In this document: in pieces, positions 1-8,956 of the stretch
Position numbering within the stretch: the first letter of the stretch is position 1
Layout of the letters: each line of letters begins with the position of its first letter
NCBI GenBank assembly: GCA_046049675.1
Contig: JBJORA010000123.1
Location: forward strand, 1-58,753
Source of the DNA: CAIXQW01 sp046049675
Lineage (GTDB): Bacteria > Bacteroidota > Bacteroidia > Chitinophagales > Chitinophagaceae
Length of the DNA stretch: 58,753 nucleotides
Reading direction: 5' to 3'
Notes under the pieces: model-generated
What the model was told of the DNA's origin: nothing
Seen by the model: the letters and a program-made list of their open reading frames with translations, nothing else
The model's database searches: none
Made by a program: the position numbers and the translations under genes

Positions 1-619
1 GCGCTAAGTTAGATGTGCTATAACAACCATTGCCTAAGTGCTGCAAAGTATTTATCGTCCCTAAAGACGAAACACACGTTAAGCTACTTGGCCACATGGT
101 GATTTGCTTCGTTGGATTTAATAAATGTAGCTCATTGCCTTGTGTGGTAATACGCCAGTTATTTGTAGCATTTGTAGACCCAATTGAAAGTGGGTAACGA
201 TAAAGGTAGGCAACAGTGTCGAGCGTGGGTAGTAAGTGGTCAGTGCATATTACAGTATTGAAGGTGTCGCTAAAATACTCTACGTAAATTGGAAAATAAT
301 TGTCTACAACATATTGCGGCGCTTGAAAAAAACTATGGGTATAATTACCGTCATTTGGGCCATAGCAAAGGTTGCGAGCGTAGTGTCTAATTACAAAGGC
401 ATTAGCAGTTGTGTAGCTAAAAAATGAAGTTGAGTCTAATAAATTATAGCCCGTTCTAGCAAATACACTAATCTGACTATTACTCGTATCTAATACAAAC
501 ATCCACGAGCTATCTGCATTAACGGTTGGATATTGCCACGTCCATTGGGCTCTTGCCTTTTGCGTAGCTACTAATGTGCACGCTAAAAATACGAGGCTAA
601 TGATGCGTAATGATTTCAT
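1..619 (-). CDS. Secreted protein of unknown function (3' end outside window)
   Basis: The frame is open from an ATG at 619 to the left edge of the window, giving 206 residues with no stop, so the C-terminus is missing. Residues 1-25 form a clear signal peptide (MKSLRIISLVFLACTLVA, cleavage near ARAQ). The mature part is rich in Tyr, Thr, Asn and aromatic residues. This resembles the secreted proteins at 34284-35207 and 37144-38745, which end in T9SS domains, but the T9SS tail itself cannot be seen here. No enzymatic motif was recognised. The function is unknown; an extracellular or T9SS-exported protein is an inference from style and context. Confidence 0.75.
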   Translation of the reverse strand, partial: MKSLRIISLVFLACTLVATQKARAQWTWQYPTVNADSSWMFVLDTSNSQISVFARTGYNLLDSTSFFSYTTANAFVIRHYARNLCYGPNDGNYTHSFFQAPQYVVDNYFPIYVEYFSDTFNTVICTDHLLPTLDTVAYLYRYPLSIGSTNATNNWRITTQGNELHLLNPTKQITMWPSSLTCVSSLGTINTLQHLGNGCYSTSNLA

Positions 620-782
620 AAAATGTGGTTTGGTGAGGATTGGCCATTTAAAATTCAACGCATTGTATTACACAAAGGTTAGCAATACATCTGAAGTCTG
701 CAAGTGCCACTAAAAAAACTTACCGAAAAATTACATTTAGATTACAATCACTGCCAGGGATTACCGAACATAACAATTCTCT

Positions 783-2288
783 CTATGGCACTACAAAGCA
801 CGTATCTTTCTTAATAGAAAACACAATAATGCCATCCTCCGGAAAAACCAAACATGTATCCTTTGCAACAGATAAAATTTTATGATCCTGTGCATTGTAG
901 CCAACCTTGTCTAGCGATTTGGTCAAATACACATAATAGTCTGCTTGTGGACTAACTGCATGTCTATTGCCCTTATCATCAACGTACTTCAGTACATCAT
1001 TAGTTTGCAGTTTGGCATAGTAGTCCATTGAATTTTGAAATGGCCACGAAAAGTCTATATGTAATTTTCTCCTTTGAATTTTTGCTTGCTGCGATAGAAA
1101 AGCAAGAACTTCTTTTGTGCGTGCATCAAACTGCCACAATGTGGTTTTGTATAAGTTAGCATGTACTAAGAAATTTGCAACAAGAGGCATGACAATAAAA
1201 ATTGCTAAGGCCTTGATAATCGTGTGCGCTATCGTATCAAGTGCAGTAAATAAGCTAAATACAATAAGCGGATAAAAGAAAAGTGCTGTCCTGTCTATTA
1301 AGTATGGCGTGCCCAACAGATAAAATTGAATTACTACAGCCGTGGCTGCAACTAGCAATAAGAACAGCGCGAAAGTTCTTAATGAAAATACGATTCTGTT
1401 GTATGCAAAAGACAAACATATACTCACACAATAAAGCACAAGGAATACATTGAGACAGCCCGATACAATAGCACTTGGCGCACTATTATACATTGTGTAA
1501 CGCGCCAAAGAGTATAAAGTGTCTGCATAAAAACTGGCATCACCGCCATAATATAAAGCACCAGCCTCTGTAAGTTTACGAAGCGGTTCATACACCGCCA
1601 AGGCTAGTACCACTGATGCAATAATAAGCGTGGTAATCGCACGCTTTGCATGTTTACGCTGATCGGCACCCGTGCACCACAAGCCAATAGCAAACACGAG
1701 CGCCAAAAAATAGTTTAACATGGAAAAATTGCAAAACACCGCTAGACTTGCAAACAGCAGCGTTGCAATGAGTATCTTTTGCTTAGCTACTTTTATAAAT
1801 GACAGTGCATAAACAAGCGACGCCATCATAAATCCTAAGCTTAATCCATAACCTCTTGCAATGCTAAAGAAGTCTAGCAGAAATGGGTTGAAAACTAAAG
1901 CGATAAAAGCACATAAGCCCAGCAATGCATTAGTAAAAAATGCACTGCAAATCTTGTAACTAAAATACAGAAACAGTATGTTAGCGAGCACGTTTGGCAG
2001 CCTTGCAACAAAAAGGCTGTGATTCCCAAATGAGTAAAACAGCTTGATGAGTAAGGTATTACCCAAATGGTTATTTGCGTCGCATGGATTGTAACTTATA
2101 ATATCAGACACTGTTCTTTTGACAAAAATGTCTAGCGTCCAAAATTCATCGTACGTGATGCCTACCTTGTATGCGCGCAGCAGTACGTAACCCAATACTA
2201 ATATAATTAGTACTAGATAAGATACTTTAATCGATGTGGCTTGCTTTGCGGTCAACACTTTGGATAGGTCAATGACAAAGCTATGCAA
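783..2288 (-). CDS. GT-C / family 39-like membrane glycosyltransferase
   Basis: The 501-residue polytopic membrane protein has about ten hydrophobic segments. The first extracytoplasmic loop carries the acidic motif ITYDEFWT near residue 45. It is followed by the NHLGNTLLIKLFYSFG...ARLPNVLANIL arrangement typical of the PMT_2/GT39 (ArnT-like) fold, which moves sugars from polyprenyl-phosphate donors to acceptors on the outer face of the inner membrane. The soluble C-terminal part is short (about 90 residues). The longest frame begins with TTG at 2288; no nearby ATG precedes the first membrane helix, so the exact start is uncertain. Acceptor and donor cannot be deduced, and no linked polysaccharide genes are present. 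Confidence 0.75.
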   Translation of the reverse strand: MHSFVIDLSKVLTAKQATSIKVSYLVLIILVLGYVLLRAYKVGITYDEFWTLDIFVKRTVSDIISYNPCDANNHLGNTLLIKLFYSFGNHSLFVARLPNVLANILFLYFSYKICSAFFTNALLGLCAFIALVFNPFLLDFFSIARGYGLSLGFMMASLVYALSFIKVAKQKILIATLLFASLAVFCNFSMLNYFLALVFAIGLWCTGADQRKHAKRAITTLIIASVVLALAVYEPLRKLTEAGALYYGGDASFYADTLYSLARYTMYNSAPSAIVSGCLNVFLVLYCVSICLSFAYNRIVFSLRTFALFLLLVAATAVVIQFYLLGTPYLIDRTALFFYPLIVFSLFTALDTIAHTIIKALAIFIVMPLVANFLVHANLYKTTLWQFDARTKEVLAFLSQQAKIQRRKLHIDFSWPFQNSMDYYAKLQTNDVLKYVDDKGNRHAVSPQADYYVYLTKSLDKVGYNAQDHKILSVAKDTCLVFPEDGIIVFSIKKDTCFVVP

Positions 2289-2365
2289 ATTTGTAGTCTA
2301 CTTACAATTTTGCGACGGCGGTAGCACTAATTCAGGCCAATCTCGTTAACTTCACAGTACCAACA

Positions 2366-2932
2366 ATGCCACTCTTTCTCCAAAACAACAATTCCAGCAT
2401 CGCCGTTTATAGCGGCTTTACCCGCATACTAGAATTGCAAGCCGAAAGTTTTGTAGCATTTGAACAGCTATGGCAAAGCGATACAAAAGCAAAGAAGCTC
2501 ATGTTTTCGCATGCTGGCATTAGGCGGATTACAATCGACTATGCAAATAATGATTTGCAGGTACAACATAGGTCTAACAATAATATTTTGCCCCTTGTTA
2601 CAAACGTGGATATAGGTTCAACAGACAATGCAGAACAACTTAAAGATCATTTTATAAGTACTTACTATTTTACAGTCAAAAAGCAACGCTTAGTATCATT
2701 AGGCATCTTCATACAATTTGCTATGCCCATAATATGTTGGATACTATTTGTATTGAATAAACTCCCTGAATTTGACACAAACAAAAACGCACAAACAATG
2801 GTTATAATCGCTAGCGCAATCTTTGTAGTAATCGTTGGTTTTGCTGCCGTGCACACAATGCGACAACGCAAAAAATATCTCGCTAATTCAGTTGTACTAA
2901 TACCACCTAAGCAGAGCAATATTAGTATCTAA
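2366..2932 (+). CDS. Hypothetical protein with two membrane segments
   Basis: The 188-residue protein is divergent from the glycosyltransferase gene upstream, with about 77 bp between start codons. Residues 1-105 look soluble. Two hydrophobic helices follow (about 107-130, LVSLGIFIQFAMPIICWILF, and about 143-164), and the C-terminus is a short basic tail (RQRKKY). The topology suggests an inner-membrane protein with a cytoplasmic N-terminal domain. No family was recognised. The Met at 2366 starts the only long frame here; the antisense frame at 2665-2919 is treated as a shadow. Confidence 0.6.
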   Translation: MPLFLQNNNSSIAVYSGFTRILELQAESFVAFEQLWQSDTKAKKLMFSHAGIRRITIDYANNDLQVQHRSNNNILPLVTNVDIGSTDNAEQLKDHFISTYYFTVKKQRLVSLGIFIQFAMPIICWILFVLNKLPEFDTNKNAQTMVIIASAIFVVIVGFAAVHTMRQRKKYLANSVVLIPPKQSNISI

Positions 2933-2962
2933 TACCTATCCACTTCAACAGCAATATTGCTA

Positions 2963-4351
2963 CTAGTGATGATGATGGTGTGCACGAGGTGCTGCAATAA
3001 ACTCGTCAAGGCTCACGTCCTTAGTATTAATCTTCACCTTGCTTTCTAATTCGTGGAAAAGCTTGTCGGTTACAATACGATTGTAGGTATCCGATAAAAC
3101 CTTTTGATCTTTCATTTGCTTAGCAACAACCTCAGTAACCCACGTTTCATTAGCGTTTACGTTGCCCATGCCCATTTGTGCAAAGTATTGCAGCACTTGA
3201 TTTGCAATCGCATGCTCTATTTCTTCGCGCTCTGCTTTGATGTCCCAGTCTTGTATTAGCTTTTCGCTAATCAATTGCCAACGAATTTGATGGTCGAATG
3301 TGCCCCACTCTTTTTCTACATCTTCCATTGACTTAGGTGCCTCGCCACCTTCTGCCAACCAGCGCTTTAAGAAAGGAACAGGAATATCTATTGGTGTTTC
3401 GTGTACCAATATTTCAAACAAATCGTTATGTAATTTGTTACGCGCTTGGCCATCCCAATAACGCTGAATTTCTTCACCAAGCCTAGCACGGAATTCTTCC
3501 TCGGTATTGATATCGTCGTTTGGATATACATCCTTAAACAAACCAACTTCCAAAGCCGCTGGATCAACGTGTCCAACTTTTGTAATGCTGAAATTAAAAT
3601 ATTTGTCTTTGCTCGCTGCGTCTTCTACATTAAGGTCTAAGTCGCGTAATAATGCAGGCAATAATTTTTCGTCAATGGCTTCACTTAACTTCAAGCAAAC
3701 TACATCATCTACTTTTTTGCCCATAAACAATTGCTTGCCTGCCTCTGTGAAATACTTTAGCAACAAAGAGTTTGGCTTGCTTGGTGCGTCTGCAATCGCC
3801 ATGCCATCGCTTGCACATTCTTGCATATTGATGTTCACCACATCATCGTCGTGGCTAATACTTTCTGGCTCGCTCATCTTACCAGCTTTGTATTGCGCGC
3901 GCTCTACTTCTTCTTGCACCATATCATGCGTTACGATAACACGATACGCATCTACTACCTTACCATTGCTTAGCAAAGGCACTTCAATATCTGGTTGCAA
4001 ACCAACTTCAAAGTCAAAGATGTAGTCTTCAGTTGCATCCATGTCAAAGTTGTACTTTGTTGTATCTTGTACAGCAAGTGGCTGCGCAAAATATTTTACC
4101 TTATTGTCGCGCAAGTAAGTATCTACCTGCTGGCCAGCAAGGCGCAAAACTTCATCAATAAAAATTGATTTACCGTGCATCTTTTTAACCACACCTGGAG
4201 GCACCATGCCTTTTCTAAAACCTGGTATGCTAATATTTTTACCATATTGCTTTAGGGCTTTGTCAAAACCTGGTTTGTAGTCTTGCGCAGTAATTGTTAC
4301 GCTTAATTTGCTATGATTTGTACCAATTGTACTTTGCTGAATTTGTGGCAT
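2963..4351 (-). CDS. tig: Trigger factor (ribosome-associated chaperone)
   Basis: Trigger factor binds ribosomal protein uL23 at the exit tunnel and shields nascent chains; it also has prolyl isomerase activity. The N-terminal ribosome-binding signature is present at residues 43-52 (IPGFRKGMVPPGVV). A divergent middle PPIase-like region (about 150-250) and a helical C-terminal chaperone domain follow. The length of 462 residues fits the family. The protein ends in five histidines (PRAHHHHH), which is unusual for trigger factor and recalls the metal-binding tail of SlyD. A TAACTTTG -7 box lies at 4397-4404, about 45 nt upstream of the start. Confidence 0.95.
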   Translation of the reverse strand: MPQIQQSTIGTNHSKLSVTITAQDYKPGFDKALKQYGKNISIPGFRKGMVPPGVVKKMHGKSIFIDEVLRLAGQQVDTYLRDNKVKYFAQPLAVQDTTKYNFDMDATEDYIFDFEVGLQPDIEVPLLSNGKVVDAYRVIVTHDMVQEEVERAQYKAGKMSEPESISHDDDVVNINMQECASDGMAIADAPSKPNSLLLKYFTEAGKQLFMGKKVDDVVCLKLSEAIDEKLLPALLRDLDLNVEDAASKDKYFNFSITKVGHVDPAALEVGLFKDVYPNDDINTEEEFRARLGEEIQRYWDGQARNKLHNDLFEILVHETPIDIPVPFLKRWLAEGGEAPKSMEDVEKEWGTFDHQIRWQLISEKLIQDWDIKAEREEIEHAIANQVLQYFAQMGMGNVNANETWVTEVVAKQMKDQKVLSDTYNRIVTDKLFHELESKVKINTKDVSLDEFIAAPRAHHHHH

Positions 4352-4396
4352 ATGTGCTTAATTTTTGCCCAATAATTGGGTCCTTTTTAGGGAGCG

Positions 4397-4404
4397 CAAA
4401 GTTA
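4397..4404 (-). promoter_or_regulatory. Putative -7 promoter element of tig
   Basis: On the minus strand the sequence reads TAACTTTG, an exact match to the Bacteroidota TAnnTTTG -7 element. It leaves a leader of about 40 nt before the trigger factor ATG at 4351. A -33 TTG was not convincing. Confidence 0.5.
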
Positions 4405-4579
4405 AGCGCAATTGCCGAAAAAGGCTTGCCCTATGCGTGATAAATAGCAGTGCGCAGCGGCCGATATGCAACAAACAGTGCTTTAGTGGCAAAAGACTAG
4501 CTTAAATTACAAAAATCTTAACGGGATAAGCCCTCGGAATAATGAACTCAATTTTGCCGCTAATCAGTACCTTGCAAGC

Positions 4580-6238
4580 ATGAAGTTAGTACGCATCGCC
4601 CTAGTTGCAAGCCTACTGAGCAGCCAATTTGCCTTTGCGCAAACAAGCAGCGACGACAATTTATTTGAAGTAAGTAAGAACTTAGATATTTACTATGCCT
4701 TGTTTAAGGAGGTAAATCAGTATTATGTAGATCCTACCCAGCCGGGCAAAATGGTAAAAACAAGCATAGACGCCATGTTGGCACAGCTTGACCCCTATAC
4801 CAATTACTATACTGAGGATGATATAGAAGATTATCGCTTTCAGAATACGGGTAAATATGGCGGTATTGGCTGCGGCATGCGCAAGTACCGCGGCAACTTG
4901 TGCTTTGAAGATATTATAGAAAATGGACCCTTGGCCAAAAGCGGCATCAAGGATGGCGATATCATCTTAGAAATTGATGGCAAATCTGTTGTTGGTTATA
5001 GCATAGACGATGTAGGTAAGCTGATAAAAGGTTCGCCGGGTACTTCTATAAAAATGAAAGTACGTAATCCATACAATAACCAAGAAACCGTAAAAACAAT
5101 TACGCGCGAAGAAATAACCATTAAGAATACCAGCAATTCGCAGCTTGTAGGGCCTAACAATAATATCGCCTACGTGAAGCTTGTACAGTTTACTTCTAAT
5201 GCAACTGCCAATATTCGCAAGGAACTAGATAGCTTAAAGGCAGCGCAGCCAAATCTAAAAGGTGTGATATTAGACTTGCGCTATAACCCCGGTGGTTTGC
5301 TAGACGAAGCAGTTAATTTAAGTAACTTGTTTATTGGTCGCGACCAATTAGTTGTAAGTACTAAAGGCAAAACAGAAGAATGGAATAAAGAACGTCGCAC
5401 ACAAAATTTACCTTGGAACGAAGATATTCCGCTTGTGGTGCTCATCAACAAAGGCAGTGCCAGTGCGAGCGAGATTGTAAGTGGCACCATGCAAGATTTA
5501 GATCGTGGCGTGGTAATTGGTCAGCGTAGCTATGGCAAAGGCCTTGTGCAAAACACGAGAACCTTACCGTTTAATGCACAAGTAAAAATAACGACTGCCA
5601 AATACTATACACCTAGTGGCAGATGTATACAGGCTTTAGATTATACCAATCGCAACGAGGATGGTAGTGTAGGTACAGTGCCTGATAGCGTTAAGCGCGA
5701 ATTCAAAACCACCAAAGGACGTCGTGTATTTGATGGCGGCGGTGTAGATCCCGATATTAAAACAGAATCGTTTGAAAGCAATAGAGTTGTAAGTGCGCTT
5801 TTCGCAGAAGGCCTCATTTTTGATTATGCTAATAAATACGCTACCGAGCATGCAACTATTAGCGATGCGAAATCCTTTAGGCTAAGCGATGCAGATATAG
5901 ATGCATTTATAACTTGGCTAGCCGATAAAAAGTACGACTACAAAACAAAAACAGAAGATCAAATTGCCGCGCTAAAAACTACGGCAGAAAAAGACAACTA
6001 CTTAGATGACATTCAGGATCAGCTGAAGCAGCTTGAAGCAATTGTTGCCGTTGAAAAGAAAAAAGATTTACAAGCAGCGCGAAAAGAATTGAAGCGTGCC
6101 TTACAAGCAGAAATTGTAAGCCGCTATTATTACAGCAATGGCAAAGCAGCCAATATGTTGCAAGACGATGTGGACCTGCAAGAAGCCATCAGTGTTCTTG
6201 GCGATGCGGCGCGGTATGGTAAATTGTTGGGGAAGTAG
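4580..6238 (+). CDS. S41 family C-terminal processing peptidase (CtpA/Prc type)
   Basis: This is an exported serine protease that trims or degrades periplasmic proteins from the C-terminus. A signal peptide (residues 1-20, ending FAFAQ) is followed by a PDZ domain (about 92-165, GGIGCGM...DGDIILEIDGKSV). The S41 catalytic core carries the nucleophile in GSASASE (Ser295 by analogy) and the general base in RSYGKG (Lys320). The Ser-Lys spacing of 25 matches CtpA-type enzymes. The C-terminal 150 residues are charged and helical. At 552 residues it is the usual size for Bacteroidota homologues. It is transcribed divergently from tig. Confidence 0.93.
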   Translation: MKLVRIALVASLLSSQFAFAQTSSDDNLFEVSKNLDIYYALFKEVNQYYVDPTQPGKMVKTSIDAMLAQLDPYTNYYTEDDIEDYRFQNTGKYGGIGCGMRKYRGNLCFEDIIENGPLAKSGIKDGDIILEIDGKSVVGYSIDDVGKLIKGSPGTSIKMKVRNPYNNQETVKTITREEITIKNTSNSQLVGPNNNIAYVKLVQFTSNATANIRKELDSLKAAQPNLKGVILDLRYNPGGLLDEAVNLSNLFIGRDQLVVSTKGKTEEWNKERRTQNLPWNEDIPLVVLINKGSASASEIVSGTMQDLDRGVVIGQRSYGKGLVQNTRTLPFNAQVKITTAKYYTPSGRCIQALDYTNRNEDGSVGTVPDSVKREFKTTKGRRVFDGGGVDPDIKTESFESNRVVSALFAEGLIFDYANKYATEHATISDAKSFRLSDADIDAFITWLADKKYDYKTKTEDQIAALKTTAEKDNYLDDIQDQLKQLEAIVAVEKKKDLQAARKELKRALQAEIVSRYYYSNGKAANMLQDDVDLQEAISVLGDAARYGKLLGK

Positions 6239-6303
6239 GCAAGTCTGCCATGGATATTGTTAGTCCAAATAATGATATATCGCGCAAAGTTTAATAAGCA
6301 CAA

Positions 6304-7041
6304 ATGCAAAGAATTTATTTGTATGTAACAATACTTTGTCTAGCTGCATGTTCTTGCGTACAGGAACGAGGCAACAAAACCAATCACGAGCAAGCCAATA
6401 AATGTGAGGAGCTAGCAACTTACATTAAATGTATTGACACGACCACAACCGTACTTGACATCGGAACTAAATTATTTTGGAACTATAACTGCGATAGCAT
6501 TTGGCTTACCTATATCAATTGCAAAAAAGACAAAGTAGTCCTGGACAATTGGCATGAAAGCCAAATTCTCTCAGTTAAATTGGGCTTGTGCTTCCTCCAA
6601 GAATACCAAAGTAAGATGCTATTTCAAAGGGCTGTGATTTCAGGCTGCTGTGATTTGCCTAACAAAATTATATATGACAAAGCAAGTGGTAAAGTACTCA
6701 AAAATATTGGTCCCGCAATTTGGTATAGTAAAGACAAGAAGTACCCCTTGCTGATTTGTATTGAGCAGCAAGATTCTATTAAGCTTGGTGATGAAAGTAC
6801 ATTTCATAAGTTAATTGTCTATAATTTAGATAGAGATACCCAACATCAAATAAGTCTATCAGGCACTACGTTCTTTACGAATTTGCATGAAAGATATTTA
6901 GATTACGGTAAGCCATTGCTAGAAACGTACACGGTAAGCGACAACAAATTGTCATTACTTTTTACTAAAGAAGACGCTGAGCATGATGGTCATTTTCTTT
7001 CACAAACAATAAAGCTGAATCTAGATAATTATTGCAAATAA
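6304..7041 (+). CDS. Putative lipoprotein of unknown function
   Basis: The 245-residue protein has a short lipoprotein-type signal: MQRIYLYVTILCLAACSC, in which LAAC or ACSC can serve as the lipobox. The mature part has many Cys (about eight, including a CC pair in SGCCDLP) and no recognised motif. The gene stands alone, 65 bp after the S41 peptidase gene and followed by a REP-like repeat region. Function unknown; a cell-envelope location is inferred from the signal. Confidence 0.65.
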   Translation: MQRIYLYVTILCLAACSCVQERGNKTNHEQANKCEELATYIKCIDTTTTVLDIGTKLFWNYNCDSIWLTYINCKKDKVVLDNWHESQILSVKLGLCFLQEYQSKMLFQRAVISGCCDLPNKIIYDKASGKVLKNIGPAIWYSKDKKYPLLICIEQQDSIKLGDESTFHKLIVYNLDRDTQHQISLSGTTFFTNLHERYLDYGKPLLETYTVSDNKLSLLFTKEDAEHDGHFLSQTIKLNLDNYCK

Positions 7042-7137
7042 AAATGATAAGCCGTGAAGCTGCTTCACATGGCTAGTAGTTTGTAATGTAACATCTAGTG
7101 GCAAGTAACGAGTTAGGGCTGCTCTATTCGTGAACGA

Positions 7138-7226
7138 GCCCCAGCGGGGCGACATGTTTGTAGAAAAGAGCATTTAGAATTTACAGCAAGCTCCGTAGGT
7201 GCGGTACGTTAGTATAAGTAAAAAGC
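7138..7226. repeat. REP-like repeat, copy 1 (about 90 bp)
   Basis: The unit opens with the perfect palindrome GCCCCAGCGGGGC (7138-7150), then GACATGTTTGTAGAAAA, and later contains AGCAAGCTCCGTAGGTGCGG. It recurs in the same orientation at 7324-7414 with only scattered differences. The 7042-7441 gap between genes otherwise holds nothing recognisable. Confidence 0.75.
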
Positions 7227-7323
7227 ACATTGCTGAGTTTGCATCGTCCTATGTGCTTTTGCATCAACGTACTTTCATAATTGACCATTTTTACAATATA
7301 GTATCCCGCAAATAGACAAAGCA

Positions 7324-7414
7324 GCCCCAGCGGGGCGATATGTTTGTAGAAAAACAACATTTACGATGTTACAGCAAGCTCCGTAGGTGCGGCATGTTAG
7401 TGCAAGTAAATAGC
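7324..7414. repeat. REP-like repeat, copy 2 (about 90 bp)
   Basis: This is a direct repeat of the unit at 7138-7226. It has the same GC-rich palindrome (7324-7336), the TGTTTGTAGAAAA spacer, the AGCAAGCTCCGTAGGTGCGG block and a similar end (AAGTAAA-TAGCA). The two copies are about 185 bp apart in the same non-coding interval. Confidence 0.75.
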
Positions 7415-7441
7415 ATCGCAATATTCATTATCGGCATTCGG

Positions 7442-8023
7442 CTACACCGCAATCCCCTCAAATTCATAACTACCATCCTCCTGCTTACGTGGCGGCTTGC
7501 AAAGTTTGCGCTGAAACATGTAGAGAAAGTATACCTCACTGGCAGCTAACACTAATGCGATCGCGGCATAAACAGCAGTATTAATTGTAGGCCAGTCGCT
7601 GGCTACAGTAAAACAAAAAATTAGGAAAGCCAACGATGTAGGCCGTGCCATCGTTCGTGAACGTTTATGAAAAAGCATTACTAGATCTAAGATATACATG
7701 GCCACATAAAAGCATGTACCAATCAAAGGCTTCATGCTGCGTTCTGGCCAAGTATGCTTCTCAAAATAAAGTTGCCAAATAACAATACATGCTAGTGCTA
7801 GCCAAGCAGAATGCAAAACAGCTAGTCGTTTTTTCCAAACCAAGATGCGCGCATGCTCTTCGTCGTTTGGTACGTCTTGTATTAAGCGAGCTAAACTGTC
7901 TTTATCGGCATATTCTTCTTGTAGGCTTGCAAAAATGTCTTGCTTACTATGGCCTTGTTGCAATTGCGCCAACACTTCCACACGCAAAAAATTGCTGTGC
8001 TCTGTTACACTTTTATACGGCAT
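7442..8023 (-). CDS. Small multi-pass membrane protein, paralogue A
   Basis: The 193-residue protein belongs to a local family with the genes at 8038-8622 and 8957-9541. It has a soluble N-terminal helical region (LQQGHSKQDIFASLQEEYADKDSLARLIQDVP) corresponding to the NDVPKQVIFxELSP...LARLVxSxPS region of the others. About four membrane helices and a short C-terminal tail (KQEDGSYEFEG) follow. It is the most divergent member. It is 14 bp downstream of paralogue B, so probably co-transcribed with it. No function can be assigned. Confidence 0.7.
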   Translation of the reverse strand: MPYKSVTEHSNFLRVEVLAQLQQGHSKQDIFASLQEEYADKDSLARLIQDVPNDEEHARILVWKKRLAVLHSAWLALACIVIWQLYFEKHTWPERSMKPLIGTCFYVAMYILDLVMLFHKRSRTMARPTSLAFLIFCFTVASDWPTINTAVYAAIALVLAASEVYFLYMFQRKLCKPPRKQEDGSYEFEGIAV

Positions 8024-8037
8024 ACTAGTTATATACT

Positions 8038-8622
8038 TTAATCATTAAATACATAATTACCAGTTGCATCTTTCTGCTCACGATAAAACATGCCAGACTT
8101 TAACTTGCGAGAATAAAGTAATAAACCCGCAATTACAAGTAATATGGCACCTAACCTCACGTATTGAAGATCGCCGCTATAACTAAGATATGGAGGAAGC
8201 ATTGAAAAAATAATAGAGAGCAAAAAACCTAGAGGCATTACGTACTTACCAAAAAAAAGCAAGCCTCTTAAATCAATAAACAAAGCAAGCGATATCATTG
8301 CTGTACTAAGCATCCCACCAATCAATGTTTGATTTGACATAGAAGCATTACTAGTATCGAAATAGCCCGACCATATAATAAATAAACTCGTAGCACATAG
8401 TAGCACAACAGCGAGTGCTAAAAAGTAGCGTTGCAATTTGGCATTTTTAAACTCATTTCTACTCGGACAACTTTGAACTAAGCGTGCTAATACGCCTTGT
8501 TCTTTTACAAGTGGGCTGAGTTCGTCGAAGATGACTTGTTTGGGCACATCATTGGCAAGATTTTCAATTACAAACTTGCGAATACTGCTGTGATTGCTGT
8601 AGATGGAGCGTGTTGTACTCAT
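8038..8622 (-). CDS. Small multi-pass membrane protein, paralogue B
   Basis: The 194-residue protein is closely related to the 8957-9541 product along its whole length: both start MSTxRSI, share NDVPKQVIF(D/N)ELSPL and end with YREQKDA(T/N)GNYVxND. The start at 8622 was chosen because it aligns with the paralogue; an in-frame ATG at 8673 would add 17 residues with no counterpart. There are four to five predicted membrane segments. It lies downstream of a broken copy of the murA 3' end, which marks it as one half of a segmental duplication. Confidence 0.75.
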   Translation of the reverse strand: MSTTRSIYSNHSSIRKFVIENLANDVPKQVIFDELSPLVKEQGVLARLVQSCPSRNEFKNAKLQRYFLALAVVLLCATSLFIIWSGYFDTSNASMSNQTLIGGMLSTAMISLALFIDLRGLLFFGKYVMPLGFLLSIIFSMLPPYLSYSGDLQYVRLGAILLVIAGLLLYSRKLKSGMFYREQKDATGNYVFND

Positions 8623-8700
8623 AAAAAAAAATAAATTTGTTAAGTAAAAGTAACGAAAATTTCGAAAACGCATCGCAACAACATGCGAAATCTTAGGCCA

Positions 8701-8890
8701 ACTATACTTCTATGCGACGGATTTCTGCACCTAAAGCACGAAGCCTATCATCGATGTATTGATAACCACGATCAATTTGTTCGATATTCTGGATGATGCT
8801 TTTGCCACTTGCACTTAGTGCCGCAATTAATAGCGCAAGACCAGCGCTTATATATCTGGGCTAACCATTTTATTGCCGCGTAATTGGGTT
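8701..8890 (-). pseudogene. murA 3'-end fragment (duplication remnant)
   Basis: About 190 bp are nearly identical to the last 190 bp of the intact murA (9619 to about 9810) and encode the conserved MurA C-terminus (ending RRIEV and a stop). Relative to murA, the fragment has two extra bases in the region encoding SPDIRAG, which shift the frame and create an in-frame TAA. There is no start codon or remaining N-terminal part; the similarity stops abruptly near 8890. The fragment and gene B were copied together from murA and gene C, or the reverse. Confidence 0.85.
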
Positions 8891-8956
8891 AATATCCTGG
8901 GCATGCACAAAATTTCAATATGTAGCTACAATTTTGTAAGGTATTCCAAGTATGCT

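Noticed and set aside
236..427. 63-residue plus-strand ORF
   Set aside because: It lies opposite the open partial secreted-protein gene (1-619), which has a proper signal peptide.
3507..4025. 172-residue Ser/Thr-rich ORF opposite tig
   Set aside because: It lies wholly within trigger factor on the other strand and its composition is typical of an antisense shadow.
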